From an uncultured beta proteobacterium (GTDB lineage Bacteria > Pseudomonadota > Gammaproteobacteria > Burkholderiales > Burkholderiaceae), in the NCBI GenBank assembly GCA_903938955.1, contig CAJAFJ010000387.1:1-32268 (forward strand): 32,268 bases of DNA, in the 5' to 3' direction. Positions 1 to 9,170 of the stretch are shown in pieces. Within the stretch, counting starts at the first letter, position 1; the number at the start of each line of letters is the position of its first letter. The position numbers and the translations under genes were made by a program. Under the pieces are notes generated by a model that saw only the letters and a list, made by a program, of their open reading frames with translations, was not told where the DNA came from and did not search any database.

Positions 1-1
1 C

Positions 2-2590
2 GGTATCGGCGCTTCGGCGGGTGGGTTGCACGCGCTGGAGTTGTTTTTTTCGCAGGTGCCGGCCGATGGCGGCATGGCCTATGTGGTCATCCAGCACCTG
101 GACCCGCACCGCGAAGGCATGCTGGTGGAGTTGTTGCAGCGCAAAACCCAACTGCCGGTGGCGCAGGCGCGTGACATGACCGTGGTTGAGCCCAACCATG
201 TGTACGTGATTGCGCCGGGCTTTGACCTCACCTTACTCAACGGCGTGCTGCATTTGCTGGAGACCCCCGAGCCGCGCGGGCTGTATCTGCCGATTGACCT
301 GTTTTTTAAATCCCTGGCCGATGACCAGCAGCAAAACAGCATCGGCGTGATTTTGTCGGGCATGGGGTCTGACGGCACCCCGGGTTTGCGCGCCATACGG
401 CAGGTGGCAGGTGCCTGTTTTGTGCAAACACCCGCCTCGGCCGAATTCGACAGCATGCCCCGCAGCGCCATTGATGCCGGTGTGGCCGATGTGGTCGCCT
501 TGCCGCAGGAGTTGCCGCTAAAGATCAAGGCCTATGTCGGGCGGGTCCACCTCGCAGCCTTGGCGGATGCGGCAATACTGGCGGACCAAAAGACGGTGGA
601 TGCCGGTTTTCTGGACAAGGTGATCGTGCTGCTGCGTGCGCAGACCGGGCACGACTTTTCACTCTACAAAAAAAGCACCATCTCGCGGCGCATTGAGCGG
701 CGCATGGGTTTGCACCAGTTGTCGCGCATCGAGGACTACCTGCGCTACCTGCGCGAGAATCCGCGCGAGTCCGATCTGCTGTTCAATGAGTTGTTGATCG
801 GTGTCACCAGCTTTTTTAGGGATGCAATGGTGTGGGACCAGCTCAAGTCGCAGGTCATACCGGCCCTGCTGGACAACTACCCCAACGGCGCGGTGCTGCG
901 CGCCTGGGTGCCGGGCTGCTCAACCGGCGAGGAGGCCTACTCGCTGGCCATGATTTTCAAGGAAGCGCTCGAAGAGCTGCACCTTGCCAAGCGCTACTCG
1001 CTGCAAATTTTTGCCTCGGACCTGGACAAAGACGCCGTCGCCATCGGCCGCACCGGCATTTATGCCCGCAGCGCCGCGGCCGAGGTGTCGAGCAAGCGTT
1101 TGAGCCGGTTTTTTGTTGAAGATGCCGGCGGCTACCGGGTCTGCAACGAAATTCGCGAGATGGTGATCTTTGCCGAGCACAACCTCATCATCGACCCGCC
1201 CTTTACCAAGCTCGATTTGCTCTCCTGCCGCAACCTGCTGATTTACCTGGAGCCCGAGTTGCAGAGCAACCTGATTCAGCTGTTTCACTACAGCCTGAAC
1301 CCGGGCGGGGTGCTGGTGCTGGGCAGTGCGGAGTCGATTGGCTCGGCGGTGCATTTGTTTTCACCGCTGAACGCCAAGGCGCGCATTTTCAGGCGGCTGG
1401 ATGCTATTACGCGCAAGTTGCCGGCGGGTTTTCCGACGGCGTTTGTGCATGTGCAGCCGCGTTTTGGCGCGGCGACTGACCCGGCGCTGGGGTCTTTGCG
1501 CGGAGCGGCCACCTACGCGGCGCTGGTTGAGAAACTGGTCTTGACGCGCTACGCCCCGGCCACCGTGTTGGTTACCGACCAGGGCGAGTTGCTTTACAGC
1601 AGCGGCAAAACCGGCAAATACCTGGAGCCCCCCAGCGGCAAGCCCAGTCTCAACCTGTTTGCCATGGCCCGCGAGGGTGTCAACCAGGCCCTGAGCGAAG
1701 CTTTTTACCGGGCGGTGCGCAGCAAAACCGAGGTGTTGCTCAAAAGGACAAAAATCAGCGACAACGGCATCACGCAGTACGCCGACATTTTGGTGCAGCC
1801 GCTGGATGAGCCGGTTGAGTTGCGCGGCTTGGTGCTGGTGGTCTTCAGTGACGTGCAGACACCCCGGCGCCATAAGCGGCGCAGTGCGGCCGAGGCTGCC
1901 GCGGGCGAAGGTCTTCGCCTGGAGTCGCTGATGCAGGAGCTGGCGCAATCGCGCGAAGAAGCCAAGTCCACGCGCGAGGAAATGCAGACCTCGCAAGAAG
2001 AGTTGAAGTCATCCAACGAGGAGCTGCAGTCTGCCAACGAAGAGCTGCAGTCCAGCAACGAGGAACTCACCACCTCCAAAGAAGAAATGCAGTCCATGAA
2101 CGAGGAGCTGCAAACCGTCAACCACGAGTTGCAGGCCAAAGTGGTGGAGCTGTCACGCGCCAGCAACGACATGAAGAACCTGCTCGACAGCACCGAAATC
2201 GCCACGCTTTTTTTGGACCAGGGGCTCAACGTGCGGCGCTTCACGGCGCAGGCCACGCGCATCATCAAGCTGATTCCCGGCGACGCCGGGCGGCCCATCA
2301 CCGACATCGTCACCGATCTGGTCTACCCCGACATGGCGGCGGATGCGCGCGAGGTGTTGCGCACCCTGGTGTTCCGTGAAAAAGACATTCCCACGGGCGA
2401 CGGGCGCTGGTACCGGGTGCGCACCATGCCCTACCGCACGCAGGAGAACCGTATTGACGGCTTGGTGATCACGTTCTCCGACATCACGATGAGCAAAAAA
2501 CTGGAAGCCGACTTGCGCGCCGCGCAAGCCCGGCTGCAGGCGCTGATGGATGCGGCCAAAACCCCGGAGGTGTCCGATGGGCTATCGTAA
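2..2590 (+). CDS. CheB-CheR-PAS fusion protein (5' partial)
   Basis: This is a fused chemotaxis-type methylesterase/methyltransferase with PAS sensors. The reading frame is open from base 2 and begins inside the CheB motif GIGASAGGL, so the true start lies just upstream of the window; the TTG at 26 is not the start. The CheB domain (about 2-540) keeps the Ser-His-Asp triad: Ser in ASAGG at 14, His in QHLDPH at 95, Asp in GSDGTPG at 371. The CheR domain (about 600-1380) has its SAM-binding GCSTGEEAYS and the SCRNLLIYL segment. A PAS-like region (about 1520-1860), a long Glu-rich coiled coil with repeated NEELQ units (about 1918-2165) and a C-terminal PAS domain (about 2170-2510) follow. By family knowledge it adds and removes methyl-glutamate on chemoreceptor-like proteins. 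No CheA, CheW or receptor gene is visible, so its target is unknown. The downstream diguanylate cyclase starts inside its last codons. Confidence 0.95.
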   Translation, partial: GIGASAGGLHALELFFSQVPADGGMAYVVIQHLDPHREGMLVELLQRKTQLPVAQARDMTVVEPNHVYVIAPGFDLTLLNGVLHLLETPEPRGLYLPIDLFFKSLADDQQQNSIGVILSGMGSDGTPGLRAIRQVAGACFVQTPASAEFDSMPRSAIDAGVADVVALPQELPLKIKAYVGRVHLAALADAAILADQKTVDAGFLDKVIVLLRAQTGHDFSLYKKSTISRRIERRMGLHQLSRIEDYLRYLRENPRESDLLFNELLIGVTSFFRDAMVWDQLKSQVIPALLDNYPNGAVLRAWVPGCSTGEEAYSLAMIFKEALEELHLAKRYSLQIFASDLDKDAVAIGRTGIYARSAAAEVSSKRLSRFFVEDAGGYRVCNEIREMVIFAEHNLIIDPPFTKLDLLSCRNLLIYLEPELQSNLIQLFHYSLNPGGVLVLGSAESIGSAVHLFSPLNAKARIFRRLDAITRKLPAGFPTAFVHVQPRFGAATDPALGSLRGAATYAALVEKLVLTRYAPATVLVTDQGELLYSSGKTGKYLEPPSGKPSLNLFAMAREGVNQALSEAFYRAVRSKTEVLLKRTKISDNGITQYADILVQPLDEPVELRGLVLVVFSDVQTPRRHKRRSAAEAAAGEGLRLESLMQELAQSREEAKSTREEMQTSQEELKSSNEELQSANEELQSSNEELTTSKEEMQSMNEELQTVNHELQAKVVELSRASNDMKNLLDSTEIATLFLDQGLNVRRFTAQATRIIKLIPGDAGRPITDIVTDLVYPDMAADAREVLRTLVFREKDIPTGDGRWYRVRTMPYRTQENRIDGLVITFSDITMSKKLEADLRAAQARLQALMDAAKTPEVSDGLS

Positions 2591-4427
2591 AAACCCGGTC
2601 GGCGTCGACGAGTTGCGTCGCCTGGCGCAGGAGCGCCTGTCCGGACATTTGAGCGATGCCGCGTCAGCCCTGAGCCTGCAAGAGGCGCAGCGCTTGTTTG
2701 AAGAACTCGAAATCCACCAGATTGAACTGGAGCTGCAAAACGAACACCTCAATGCCACCCGCGTGCAACTGGAGCGTGCGCTCACCCAAAGCAGCGAGTT
2801 ATACGATTTTTCACCCGTGGGCAGTGTCTCGCTGGACGCCCAAGGCGTGATTGGCAAGCTCAACCTGGCGGCCGCCAACCTGCTGGGGGGCGAGCGGGCG
2901 CGTTTGCTGGGCAGCCGCTTCGGGCTCTACGTGGCAAGCACCGAACTGGCCGCTTTCAATGCCTTGCTGGACAACGCCAAACGGACCGGCGATGTGCAAA
3001 ACGGTGAAATTGCCTTGGTCAAACCGGGCATGCCCGAACGCTATGTGCAGGTCAAGGCGTCTGCTTTGCCGCAAGACTTTGGCTGGCAATTGGTGCTGGT
3101 GGATGTGACCGAGCGCCGCCAGCTGGTCGAGTGTTTGCGCCTGAGCGAGGAGCGCTGGAATTTGGCGCTGGATGCCGCCGGTGATGGCGTGTGGGACTGG
3201 AATACGCAGACCGGGTCGGTCATTTTCTCGCGGGGCTACGAGCAGTTGTTCGGCTTTGCCGAGAACGAATATGGCCAGCATCTGGAGGACTGGAGTTCAC
3301 GCATCCATCCAGATGACCGCCAGCGTGTGATGGCCGACGTTCAGGCGCATTTGACTGGCAAAACACAAAATTTGGTCAACGAGCACCGGGGCCTGTGCAA
3401 GAACGGCCATTGGAAATGGGTGTTGACCCGGGGCGCCATCGTCAGCCGCACGCCGGACGGGCTGCCGCTGCGCATGGTGGGCACCATCACCGACATCACC
3501 AACATCAAAGAAGCCCAAGAGGCGCTGCGCGTGGCGGCGCGCTTTCAGCAGGCGGTGTTTGATTCGCTGGCGGCGCACATCGCGGTACTGGACCGAAGCG
3601 GAAAAATCATCCAGTCCAATGTGGCCTGGCGGCAGTATGTGCAGCACAGTGGCTGCGCCCGGGTAGACGGCTTTGAGGGCGCTGATTACCTGGAGGTGCT
3701 GGCCTGCCTGTCCGGTGAGCACCCCGAAACGGTGAGCACCGTGGCGGCCGGCATTGCCTTGGTGACGTCGGGCACGGTGCCGAATTTTCAGCTCAAGTTC
3801 CCGTTTTTTGCACCGGCGGACCAGCGTTGGTTCAGCATGAAGGTCACCGCCGTCCACGATGTGGATGAGCGCGTGGTGATCAGCCACGAAGACGTCACCG
3901 TGCTCAAGGCTGCCGAGCTGGCCAGCCTGAACCTGGCCAATGTGGACGCCCTGACCGGGGCGTTGAGCCGACGCAATTTTTTGAACCTGGCCGAGATGGA
4001 GTTGACCCGCTCCACACGTTACAGCACGCCGCTGATGCTGCTGATGCTGGACCTGGACCATTTCAAACTCATCAATGACCAGTACGGCCATGCGGCAGGC
4101 GATGCGGTGTTGCAGTCGTTTGTCAAAACCGTGCTTCATGTGCTGCGCGACTCCGATTTGATCGGGCGCCTGGGCGGTGAAGAGTTCGCCGTGTTGTTGC
4201 CCAACACCACGGTAGAGGGCGGCAGCACGCTGGCGCAGCGCATCATTGAAAGCGTGCATTCCCAGCCGGTGGAGGTGGAGGGGCAGCACATTAGCTACAC
4301 CGTCAGCATTGGCGCGGCCCGGCTGTCACACGAGGCCACTTTTGCCGCCTTGTTGGGCTTGGCTGATGCGGCGCTTTACCGGGCTAAAAATGCGGGTCGC
4401 AACCGCCTTGAAGTGGCGACAGCATGA
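2577..4427 (+). CDS. PAS-PAS-PAS-GGDEF diguanylate cyclase
   Basis: Predicted cytoplasmic diguanylate cyclase of 616 aa that makes c-di-GMP from two GTP. I chose the ATG at 2577 because GGAGG at 2566-2570 sits six bases upstream; an in-frame ATG at 2550 lacks this. The gene overlaps the end of the CheB-CheR fusion by 14 nt, suggesting translational coupling. Residues 30-75 form a helical lead-in of the kind found before PAS domains. Three PAS-type domains follow at about 75-185, 190-315 and 320-445. The GGDEF domain spans about 450-612, with an active GGEEF signature at 533-537. An RDSD motif at 524-527, five residues before it, fits the inhibitory I-site, so product feedback is likely. No membrane segment is visible. 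The PAS ligand cannot be read from the sequence. Confidence 0.95.
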   Translation: MGYRKNPVGVDELRRLAQERLSGHLSDAASALSLQEAQRLFEELEIHQIELELQNEHLNATRVQLERALTQSSELYDFSPVGSVSLDAQGVIGKLNLAAANLLGGERARLLGSRFGLYVASTELAAFNALLDNAKRTGDVQNGEIALVKPGMPERYVQVKASALPQDFGWQLVLVDVTERRQLVECLRLSEERWNLALDAAGDGVWDWNTQTGSVIFSRGYEQLFGFAENEYGQHLEDWSSRIHPDDRQRVMADVQAHLTGKTQNLVNEHRGLCKNGHWKWVLTRGAIVSRTPDGLPLRMVGTITDITNIKEAQEALRVAARFQQAVFDSLAAHIAVLDRSGKIIQSNVAWRQYVQHSGCARVDGFEGADYLEVLACLSGEHPETVSTVAAGIALVTSGTVPNFQLKFPFFAPADQRWFSMKVTAVHDVDERVVISHEDVTVLKAAELASLNLANVDALTGALSRRNFLNLAEMELTRSTRYSTPLMLLMLDLDHFKLINDQYGHAAGDAVLQSFVKTVLHVLRDSDLIGRLGGEEFAVLLPNTTVEGGSTLAQRIIESVHSQPVEVEGQHISYTVSIGAARLSHEATFAALLGLADAALYRAKNAGRNRLEVATA

Positions 4428-4510
4428 GCCGCACCCTGTGGCGGGCGCTACGTTGCGAATTCTCAAAAATAAAAAATGGGGCTTCTCCTACAGTGGCTGA
4501 TACCCGTTTT

Positions 4511-4517
4511 GGAGGAG
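4511..4517 (+). promoter_or_regulatory. Ribosome binding site deciding the BON gene start
   Basis: GGAGGAG lies eight bases before the ATG at 4526 and is among the strongest Shine-Dalgarno sequences in the window. It argues for the short BON protein rather than the 114-aa version starting at 4424. Confidence 0.7.
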
Positions 4518-4525
4518 TGACCGTG

Positions 4526-4768
4526 ATGAGAACCGATGCCGATTTAAAAGCCGATTTGATGGAGCGCCTGGACGCCATTCCTTCAATTGATGCGTCCAAC
4601 ATTGAAGTCGATGTGAACCAGGGCATGGTGGTGTTGAGCGGCAAGGTCGATACGCACCAAACCCGGTTTCAGGTGGAGCGCACCGCCCGGGCCGTGCATG
4701 GCATGCGGGGGCTGGATATTCAGATCAAACCGACCCAGAGTTTTTTAAAGCGACGGGTCCCGGGGTAG
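4526..4768 (+). CDS. Single BON-domain protein
   Basis: Small 80-aa protein that is almost entirely one BON domain, recognisable from the alternating pattern ending in GMVVLSGKVDT and the following helix and strand (ARAVHGMRGLDIQIK). BON domains occur in OsmY-like and secretin-associated proteins and are thought to bind membranes or other proteins. No signal peptide is visible, so this copy may be cytoplasmic. GGAGGAG at 4511-4517 favours the ATG at 4526 (or the adjoining GTG at 4523). A longer in-frame start at 4424 forms an ATGA overlap with the preceding cyclase and would give 114 aa, but the extra N-terminus looks non-domain and AT-rich. The last 24 nt overlap the convergent gene on the other strand. 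Confidence 0.8.
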   Translation: MRTDADLKADLMERLDAIPSIDASNIEVDVNQGMVVLSGKVDTHQTRFQVERTARAVHGMRGLDIQIKPTQSFLKRRVPG

Positions 4769-4954
4769 TTTCATTTTTTGCACCAGCTCGCGGGTGCTGT
4801 CTTCGGCTTGGGCGCGTCGCGCCCGGTCAGCCTCAAATTGCCAGTCTTTCAAGGCCAGTGACAAGGTCATGAAAGCATCGCGCAACTCAAACAGCGCGGC
4901 GCTGAGATCACGCTGTGCTGCACCGGTACTTAAGCCTGATTTAACGTCTTTCAT
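4745..4954 (-). CDS. Small hypothetical protein (69 aa)
   Basis: I do not recognise a family. The 69-aa product is highly charged and apparently helical, rich in Ala, Leu, Arg and Glu, with no signal peptide, membrane segment or cysteine. The start is supported by GGGAG about eight bases upstream of the ATG (read on the minus strand). The gene fills what would otherwise be a gap between the BON gene and the TonB receptor and overlaps the 3' end of the BON gene by 24 nt in convergent orientation. Nothing indicates a function. It could be spurious, but its start signal and position make a real small gene more likely than not. Confidence 0.55.
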   Translation of the reverse strand: MKDVKSGLSTGAAQRDLSAALFELRDAFMTLSLALKDWQFEADRARRAQAEDSTRELVQKMKLPRDPSL

Positions 4955-5178
4955 GGACCCACTCCCAAAGTGTGACTTGTTTCAAGTCTAGGTTCAGCGC
5001 GTTTTTTGCTTGTTGCGGATTCTCAAACGGCTTTCAGACGGGGCAATCGTCATGCTTGGCCGACATGAAATGTTGATAACTCCCTACAGACGGGCGCACG
5101 TCCTCACCCTAAAGTCAATCCCCACATTGGCAGCTTTGCTTGCGCAGTCAGCACCATCAAAAACCGAGAAAAAACACC

Positions 5179-7161
5179 ATGAGCAAGCGGCAAGGGGAGG
5201 GCACCACGGGGCGGTGTAGGTTGATACCTACGCTGCTCATGGCCTTGGCCGCACCGGCTTATGCCAGCACCGATCTCACCAGCCTGAGCCTGGAGCAACT
5301 GCTCGGTGTGCGCATTGTGGGCGCCTCCAAATACGCGCAAAAACAAAGCGAGGTGGCGGCGGCGGTGAGCGTCATCACGCGGCAAGAAATCATGGCCTTT
5401 GGCTGGCGCACGCTGGGCGAAGCGTTGGCCAGTTTGCCAGGGGTCTATACCACCTATGACCGCCAGTACGCCTACCTGGGCACGCGTGGGTTTGGTCTGC
5501 CGGGCGACTTCACGACGCGGGTGCTGATGACGCTGGATGGCAACCGCGTCAATAACCCGGGTTATGACGGCGGGCCGGTGGGGCAAGAGTTTCCGGTGGT
5601 GATCGACCTGATTGAGCGCATCGAATTCATTCCCGGCCCGGGCGGCGCGGTGTACGGTCAGAACGCCATGTTCGGTGTCGTCAACGTGATCACCCGCCGC
5701 GGAGCCGATGTGCAGGGCACTGAGCTGGGCGTGGCCTGGCAGCATCCGCAAGCGCAGCGTGAAGCGCGCGTCACCTGGGGCAAGGTGTTGGACAACGACG
5801 TGAACGTGTTGTTGTCCGTCTCCGGCATGAAATCGCGCGGCGTGGATCGTTTTTATGATTTTGGTGACGCCGGCGTGTCCGGTGTGGCCGCAAGGCTGGA
5901 TGGCGAGCGGGACCAGAAGTTTCTAGCCAACATCGACCGTGGCGAGTGGTCGTTTCAACTGGCGCTGAGTGACCGTCGCAAGGACGACCCCACCGGGGGC
6001 TATCAAAGTGACCCCTTGGTGCCGGGGCAGTACCAGGCCGATCGCTACGCCTTGATGCAATTGCAGTACCAGAGCCGTTTGGCGGACGACAGCTTGCAGC
6101 TGTCCGGTCGGCTGTTTGTGGGGCAGGAGCGCTACACCAGCGTGCTCAGCTACAGCGGATCGCCGCTGCTGTTTCTGCAGCCGAGTGACTGGCATGGTGG
6201 TGAGCTTCGGCTGGTGTCGAGCGCCTTGGCGGGGCATAAGCTGATGCTGGGGCTGGAAGGGCAAAACACGGTGCGCAACGGCCAGCAAGTGCTGGACCTG
6301 GCCCAGCCTGCCAACAACCTCGATATTCCCAGCCACGGCTTTCGCACCGGGCTCTATGCCCAGGACGAATGGCAATGGTCTGACACTGTGACGGCCACCC
6401 TGGGGCTGCGCCTGGACCGGGACAACATCAGTGGCACCCGCGCCAGCCCGCGCGCCGCCCTGATCTGGCAGGCCAGCCCGGCCACGACCGTCAAGCTGCT
6501 GTACGGGCGCGCCCACCGCTCGCCCAATTTCTTTGAGCGCGATTACTTCGATGGTGTCTCTCAGGTCGCCAATCCGGCCCTGACCGGCGAAAAAATAGAC
6601 ACGCTGGAGCTGTATGCCGATTACCGCGTGAACCGGGGTCTGAGCTTGCGCGGCTCGGTGTACCAATGGAAGATTCAGAGCCTCATCACCCAGGGCTCCG
6701 ATCCGGTGAGCCAGATGTTGCAGTTTCAGTCGGGTGAGTCGGTCAAGGCCAATGGGCTGGAACTGGCCATGGACCAGACCTGGGATCGCGGCGCCCGGTT
6801 GCGCGCCAGCCTGTCCTTGCAGGAAGCCGCCTACGCGCATGGCGATGCCTTGCCCAATTCGCCCAAGCTGCAGGCCAAGCTCAACTTCTCCAGCCCGCTG
6901 CCGGTGGCTGGCTTGCGCCTGGGCTATGAGTGGCAGTACAGCAGCGAGCGCTTGAGCTTGGCGGGCACGGCGCTGGGCGGCTACGCTTTGTCTCATCTGC
7001 ACCTGAGCACCGAGGCGCTGGCCAAGGGCGTGACCGTGTCGCTCGGGGTGCATAACCTGTTTGACAAGCGCTACGCGCAGCCGGGCTCCAACGGAAACTG
7101 GCAGCACGGGCTGGTGCAGGACGGGCGCAGTGTGCGCGTCAATTTTCACTACCAATTCTGA
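5179..7161 (+). CDS. TonB-dependent outer-membrane receptor (first of pair)
   Basis: Outer-membrane gated channel of 660 aa, expected to import a scarce ligand using TonB energy. The ATG at 5179 gives a proper signal peptide (hydrophobic core LIPTLLMALAAP, predicted cleavage after AYA at residue 29); an in-frame start 13 codons upstream would spoil it. The plug domain (about 50-170) carries VAAAVSVITRQEI, the RGFGLPGDF loop and the IERIEFIPGPGGAVYGQNA motif. The beta-barrel runs to a C-terminal NLFDKRYAQPG block and ends in Phe, the usual outer-membrane assembly signal. There is no N-terminal STN signalling domain, so it is not a FecA-type transducer. It overlaps the next receptor by one base (TGATG). 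The ligand is unknown. The 224-nt upstream gap holds no promoter I could recognise. Confidence 0.95.
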   Translation: MSKRQGEGTTGRCRLIPTLLMALAAPAYASTDLTSLSLEQLLGVRIVGASKYAQKQSEVAAAVSVITRQEIMAFGWRTLGEALASLPGVYTTYDRQYAYLGTRGFGLPGDFTTRVLMTLDGNRVNNPGYDGGPVGQEFPVVIDLIERIEFIPGPGGAVYGQNAMFGVVNVITRRGADVQGTELGVAWQHPQAQREARVTWGKVLDNDVNVLLSVSGMKSRGVDRFYDFGDAGVSGVAARLDGERDQKFLANIDRGEWSFQLALSDRRKDDPTGGYQSDPLVPGQYQADRYALMQLQYQSRLADDSLQLSGRLFVGQERYTSVLSYSGSPLLFLQPSDWHGGELRLVSSALAGHKLMLGLEGQNTVRNGQQVLDLAQPANNLDIPSHGFRTGLYAQDEWQWSDTVTATLGLRLDRDNISGTRASPRAALIWQASPATTVKLLYGRAHRSPNFFERDYFDGVSQVANPALTGEKIDTLELYADYRVNRGLSLRGSVYQWKIQSLITQGSDPVSQMLQFQSGESVKANGLELAMDQTWDRGARLRASLSLQEAAYAHGDALPNSPKLQAKLNFSSPLPVAGLRLGYEWQYSSERLSLAGTALGGYALSHLHLSTEALAKGVTVSLGVHNLFDKRYAQPGSNGNWQHGLVQDGRSVRVNFHYQF

Positions 7162-9170
7162 TGGCTAAGACACGACACTTCTTGTTGCTGATGGGCGCCG
7201 TTGCGGCGCTGCCAACGTCTGCGCTGGCGGGCCCTGATTTGCTCAGTTTGCCGCTGGAGGATTTGCTGAAAATTGAAATCAGCAGTGCCTCGCGCAAAGT
7301 GCAGTTAGTGCAGGACGTGGCCGCAGCCGTGTTTGTGATCTCGCGCGAGGAGATAGCGCGTTCCGGCGCGCGGAGCATTCCTGACGCCCTGCGGCTGGCA
7401 CCGGGCGTCGAGGTGGCGCGGGTGGGTAACAACAGCTGGGCCGTCAGCATTCGTGGTTTCAATGGCCGCTTTGCCAACAAACTGCTGGTGCTCAAGGACG
7501 GGCGGGCCGTCTATTCACCGCTGTATGGCGGGGTGCTGTGGGAGGCTGAAGATGCGGTTCTTAGTGACATTGAGCGCATCGAGGTGATTCGTGGTCCCAG
7601 CGCGGCCATGTGGGGGGCCAATGCCGTCAATGGGGTGATCAACATCATCTCGCGCCATGCCGCCCAGACCCAGGGCACCGAAGTGCATGTTGCTACCGCG
7701 ACCGATGCGCCGGGCTCGGTCACCTTGCGCCACGGTTTTCCGCTGGGTGACGGCTTTGGGCGCCTGTCGCTCAAGGGCTTCGAGCAGTCACCCTCCCGCA
7801 CGGGTGCTGGTGAGCTGGGCAATGACAGCTGGACATCGGGACGCCTCGGCTTGCGTGGCGATTGGCCGGCACAGGACGGTGGCCACTGGATGCTGGTGAG
7901 CGAGGTTTACCGCTCGCGCTCGGGTAACAGGCTGGACCAGAGCGGCCTGGGCGCCGCGGGCGGGCTGCAGGACATTGACCAGCACACCAGCGGCGGCCAT
8001 GTGTTGCTGCGGCGAGAGCAGCCGCAGGCCGATGGCGGGCAGCTGGACTGGCAGGTCGCCATTGAGAGCACGGCGTTGAACCTGCAGACCTTTGTTCATG
8101 AAGATCGGCAGACCCTCAGCGGTGAAGTGCAGCGCCGCACCTTACTCGGCTTTCATGACTTGCTTTGGGGTGCTGCGTACCGGTATTCCCGCGACCAGTT
8201 GGCGCTGCCGGCCTCCGCCATTCCGGAAGGTACGACTTTTGGCGCGGTGCAGCGCACGTCGCAAACGGCCAGCGTTTTTGTGCATGACGACTATGCGCTG
8301 ATTCCCGCGCAACTTCACCTCAGCGGTGGCGTGCGTCTGAGTTACGACCGTTGGAGCGGCACACAGGCGCAGCCTGATATTCGCCTGGCCTGGACGCCTG
8401 ATGCCCGCACGACGTGGTGGACCTCGCTGGCCCGTGCCGCCCGCACCCCGTCGCGCCTGGAAATGGATGGCCTGTACGCACTGGGCGAGACGCCTGCGAC
8501 CCCGTCGTCGCCCGCCATCCGGCTGCTGCGTTTGCCCCCAGCCCAGCATGCCTTGCAAGCGGAGCGGGTGACCGCACTGGAAGCCGGTTTTCGGCGCCAG
8601 GTGACCGCGCAGTGGTCGGTTGACGCCTCCGTTTTTGTCAGCGATTATGCAAACCTCGTGAGCGCCACCACCGGCGCGCCAGAATGGCTGTCGCCGACGC
8701 TGGTGCGGGTGCCGCTCAGCAGCAACAACGCCGCCAGCGCCCGCACGCACGGCTTTGAGGTGGCGGCCGTCTGGCAGGTGTCGCCCCAATGGCGACTGCA
8801 GCCCCACTACACGCGGCTTTACCTGAACAGCCCGCGCCTGAGTGACCCCGCCGCTGCCGCCATGCAAGACCAGTGGGCGGGCCGGGTCGCGCGGCACCGG
8901 GCCTCGCTGCGTTCGTCATGGACGCTGAATGAGGGCGCGCAGTTGGACCTGTGGTTGAAGTACACCAGTCGCCTCAGCAACCCCCAGGTCCCCGGTTATA
9001 CGACGCTGGATTTGCGCTACGCGGTTCGCATTGGCCGGCACGGCGAAATCGCCCTGGTGGGCCAGAACCTGCTGGACCGGCGCCACCCCGAGTTCGTCTC
9101 GGATTACCTGCCGATTCAGCAAACCGAGATCGGCCGCAGCCTGCAGCTCAAGGGCGTATGGCACTTCTGA
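7161..9170 (+). CDS. TonB-dependent outer-membrane receptor (second of pair)
   Basis: Second TonB-dependent receptor, 669 aa, starting on the A of the first receptor's stop codon. The signal peptide core is FLLLMGAVAALP, with cleavage predicted after ALA at residue 23. The mature N-terminus (DLLSLPLEDLLKIEISSAS) parallels that of its neighbour (DLTSLSLEQLLGVRIVGAS), so the two belong to the same subfamily. The plug shows VAAAVFVISREEI, SIRGFNGRFANKLLVL and IERIEVIRGPSAAMWGANA; the latter is the classic plug signature. The barrel ends in a terminal Phe after QNLLDRRHPEF. No STN domain is present. The yfiR-like gene begins inside its last 13 bases, which ties receptor production to the signalling genes downstream. 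The substrate is not readable from the sequence. Confidence 0.95.
   Translation: MAKTRHFLLLMGAVAALPTSALAGPDLLSLPLEDLLKIEISSASRKVQLVQDVAAAVFVISREEIARSGARSIPDALRLAPGVEVARVGNNSWAVSIRGFNGRFANKLLVLKDGRAVYSPLYGGVLWEAEDAVLSDIERIEVIRGPSAAMWGANAVNGVINIISRHAAQTQGTEVHVATATDAPGSVTLRHGFPLGDGFGRLSLKGFEQSPSRTGAGELGNDSWTSGRLGLRGDWPAQDGGHWMLVSEVYRSRSGNRLDQSGLGAAGGLQDIDQHTSGGHVLLRREQPQADGGQLDWQVAIESTALNLQTFVHEDRQTLSGEVQRRTLLGFHDLLWGAAYRYSRDQLALPASAIPEGTTFGAVQRTSQTASVFVHDDYALIPAQLHLSGGVRLSYDRWSGTQAQPDIRLAWTPDARTTWWTSLARAARTPSRLEMDGLYALGETPATPSSPAIRLLRLPPAQHALQAERVTALEAGFRRQVTAQWSVDASVFVSDYANLVSATTGAPEWLSPTLVRVPLSSNNAASARTHGFEVAAVWQVSPQWRLQPHYTRLYLNSPRLSDPAAAAMQDQWAGRVARHRASLRSSWTLNEGAQLDLWLKYTSRLSNPQVPGYTTLDLRYAVRIGRHGEIALVGQNLLDRRHPEFVSDYLPIQQTEIGRSLQLKGVWHF

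Noticed and set aside
1918..2165. Tandem DNA repeat in the CheB-CheR gene
   Set aside because: The repetition reflects the Glu-rich coiled coil (NEELQ units) normal for this fusion family rather than a separate repeat element.
5010..5219. 69-codon frame upstream of the first TonB receptor
   Set aside because: It overlaps the receptor signal peptide in another frame and lacks a ribosome binding site. A leader peptide cannot be excluded, but nothing supports it.
5923..7155. 410-codon open frame on the minus strand
   Set aside because: Antisense to the first TonB receptor barrel and of shadow-frame composition.
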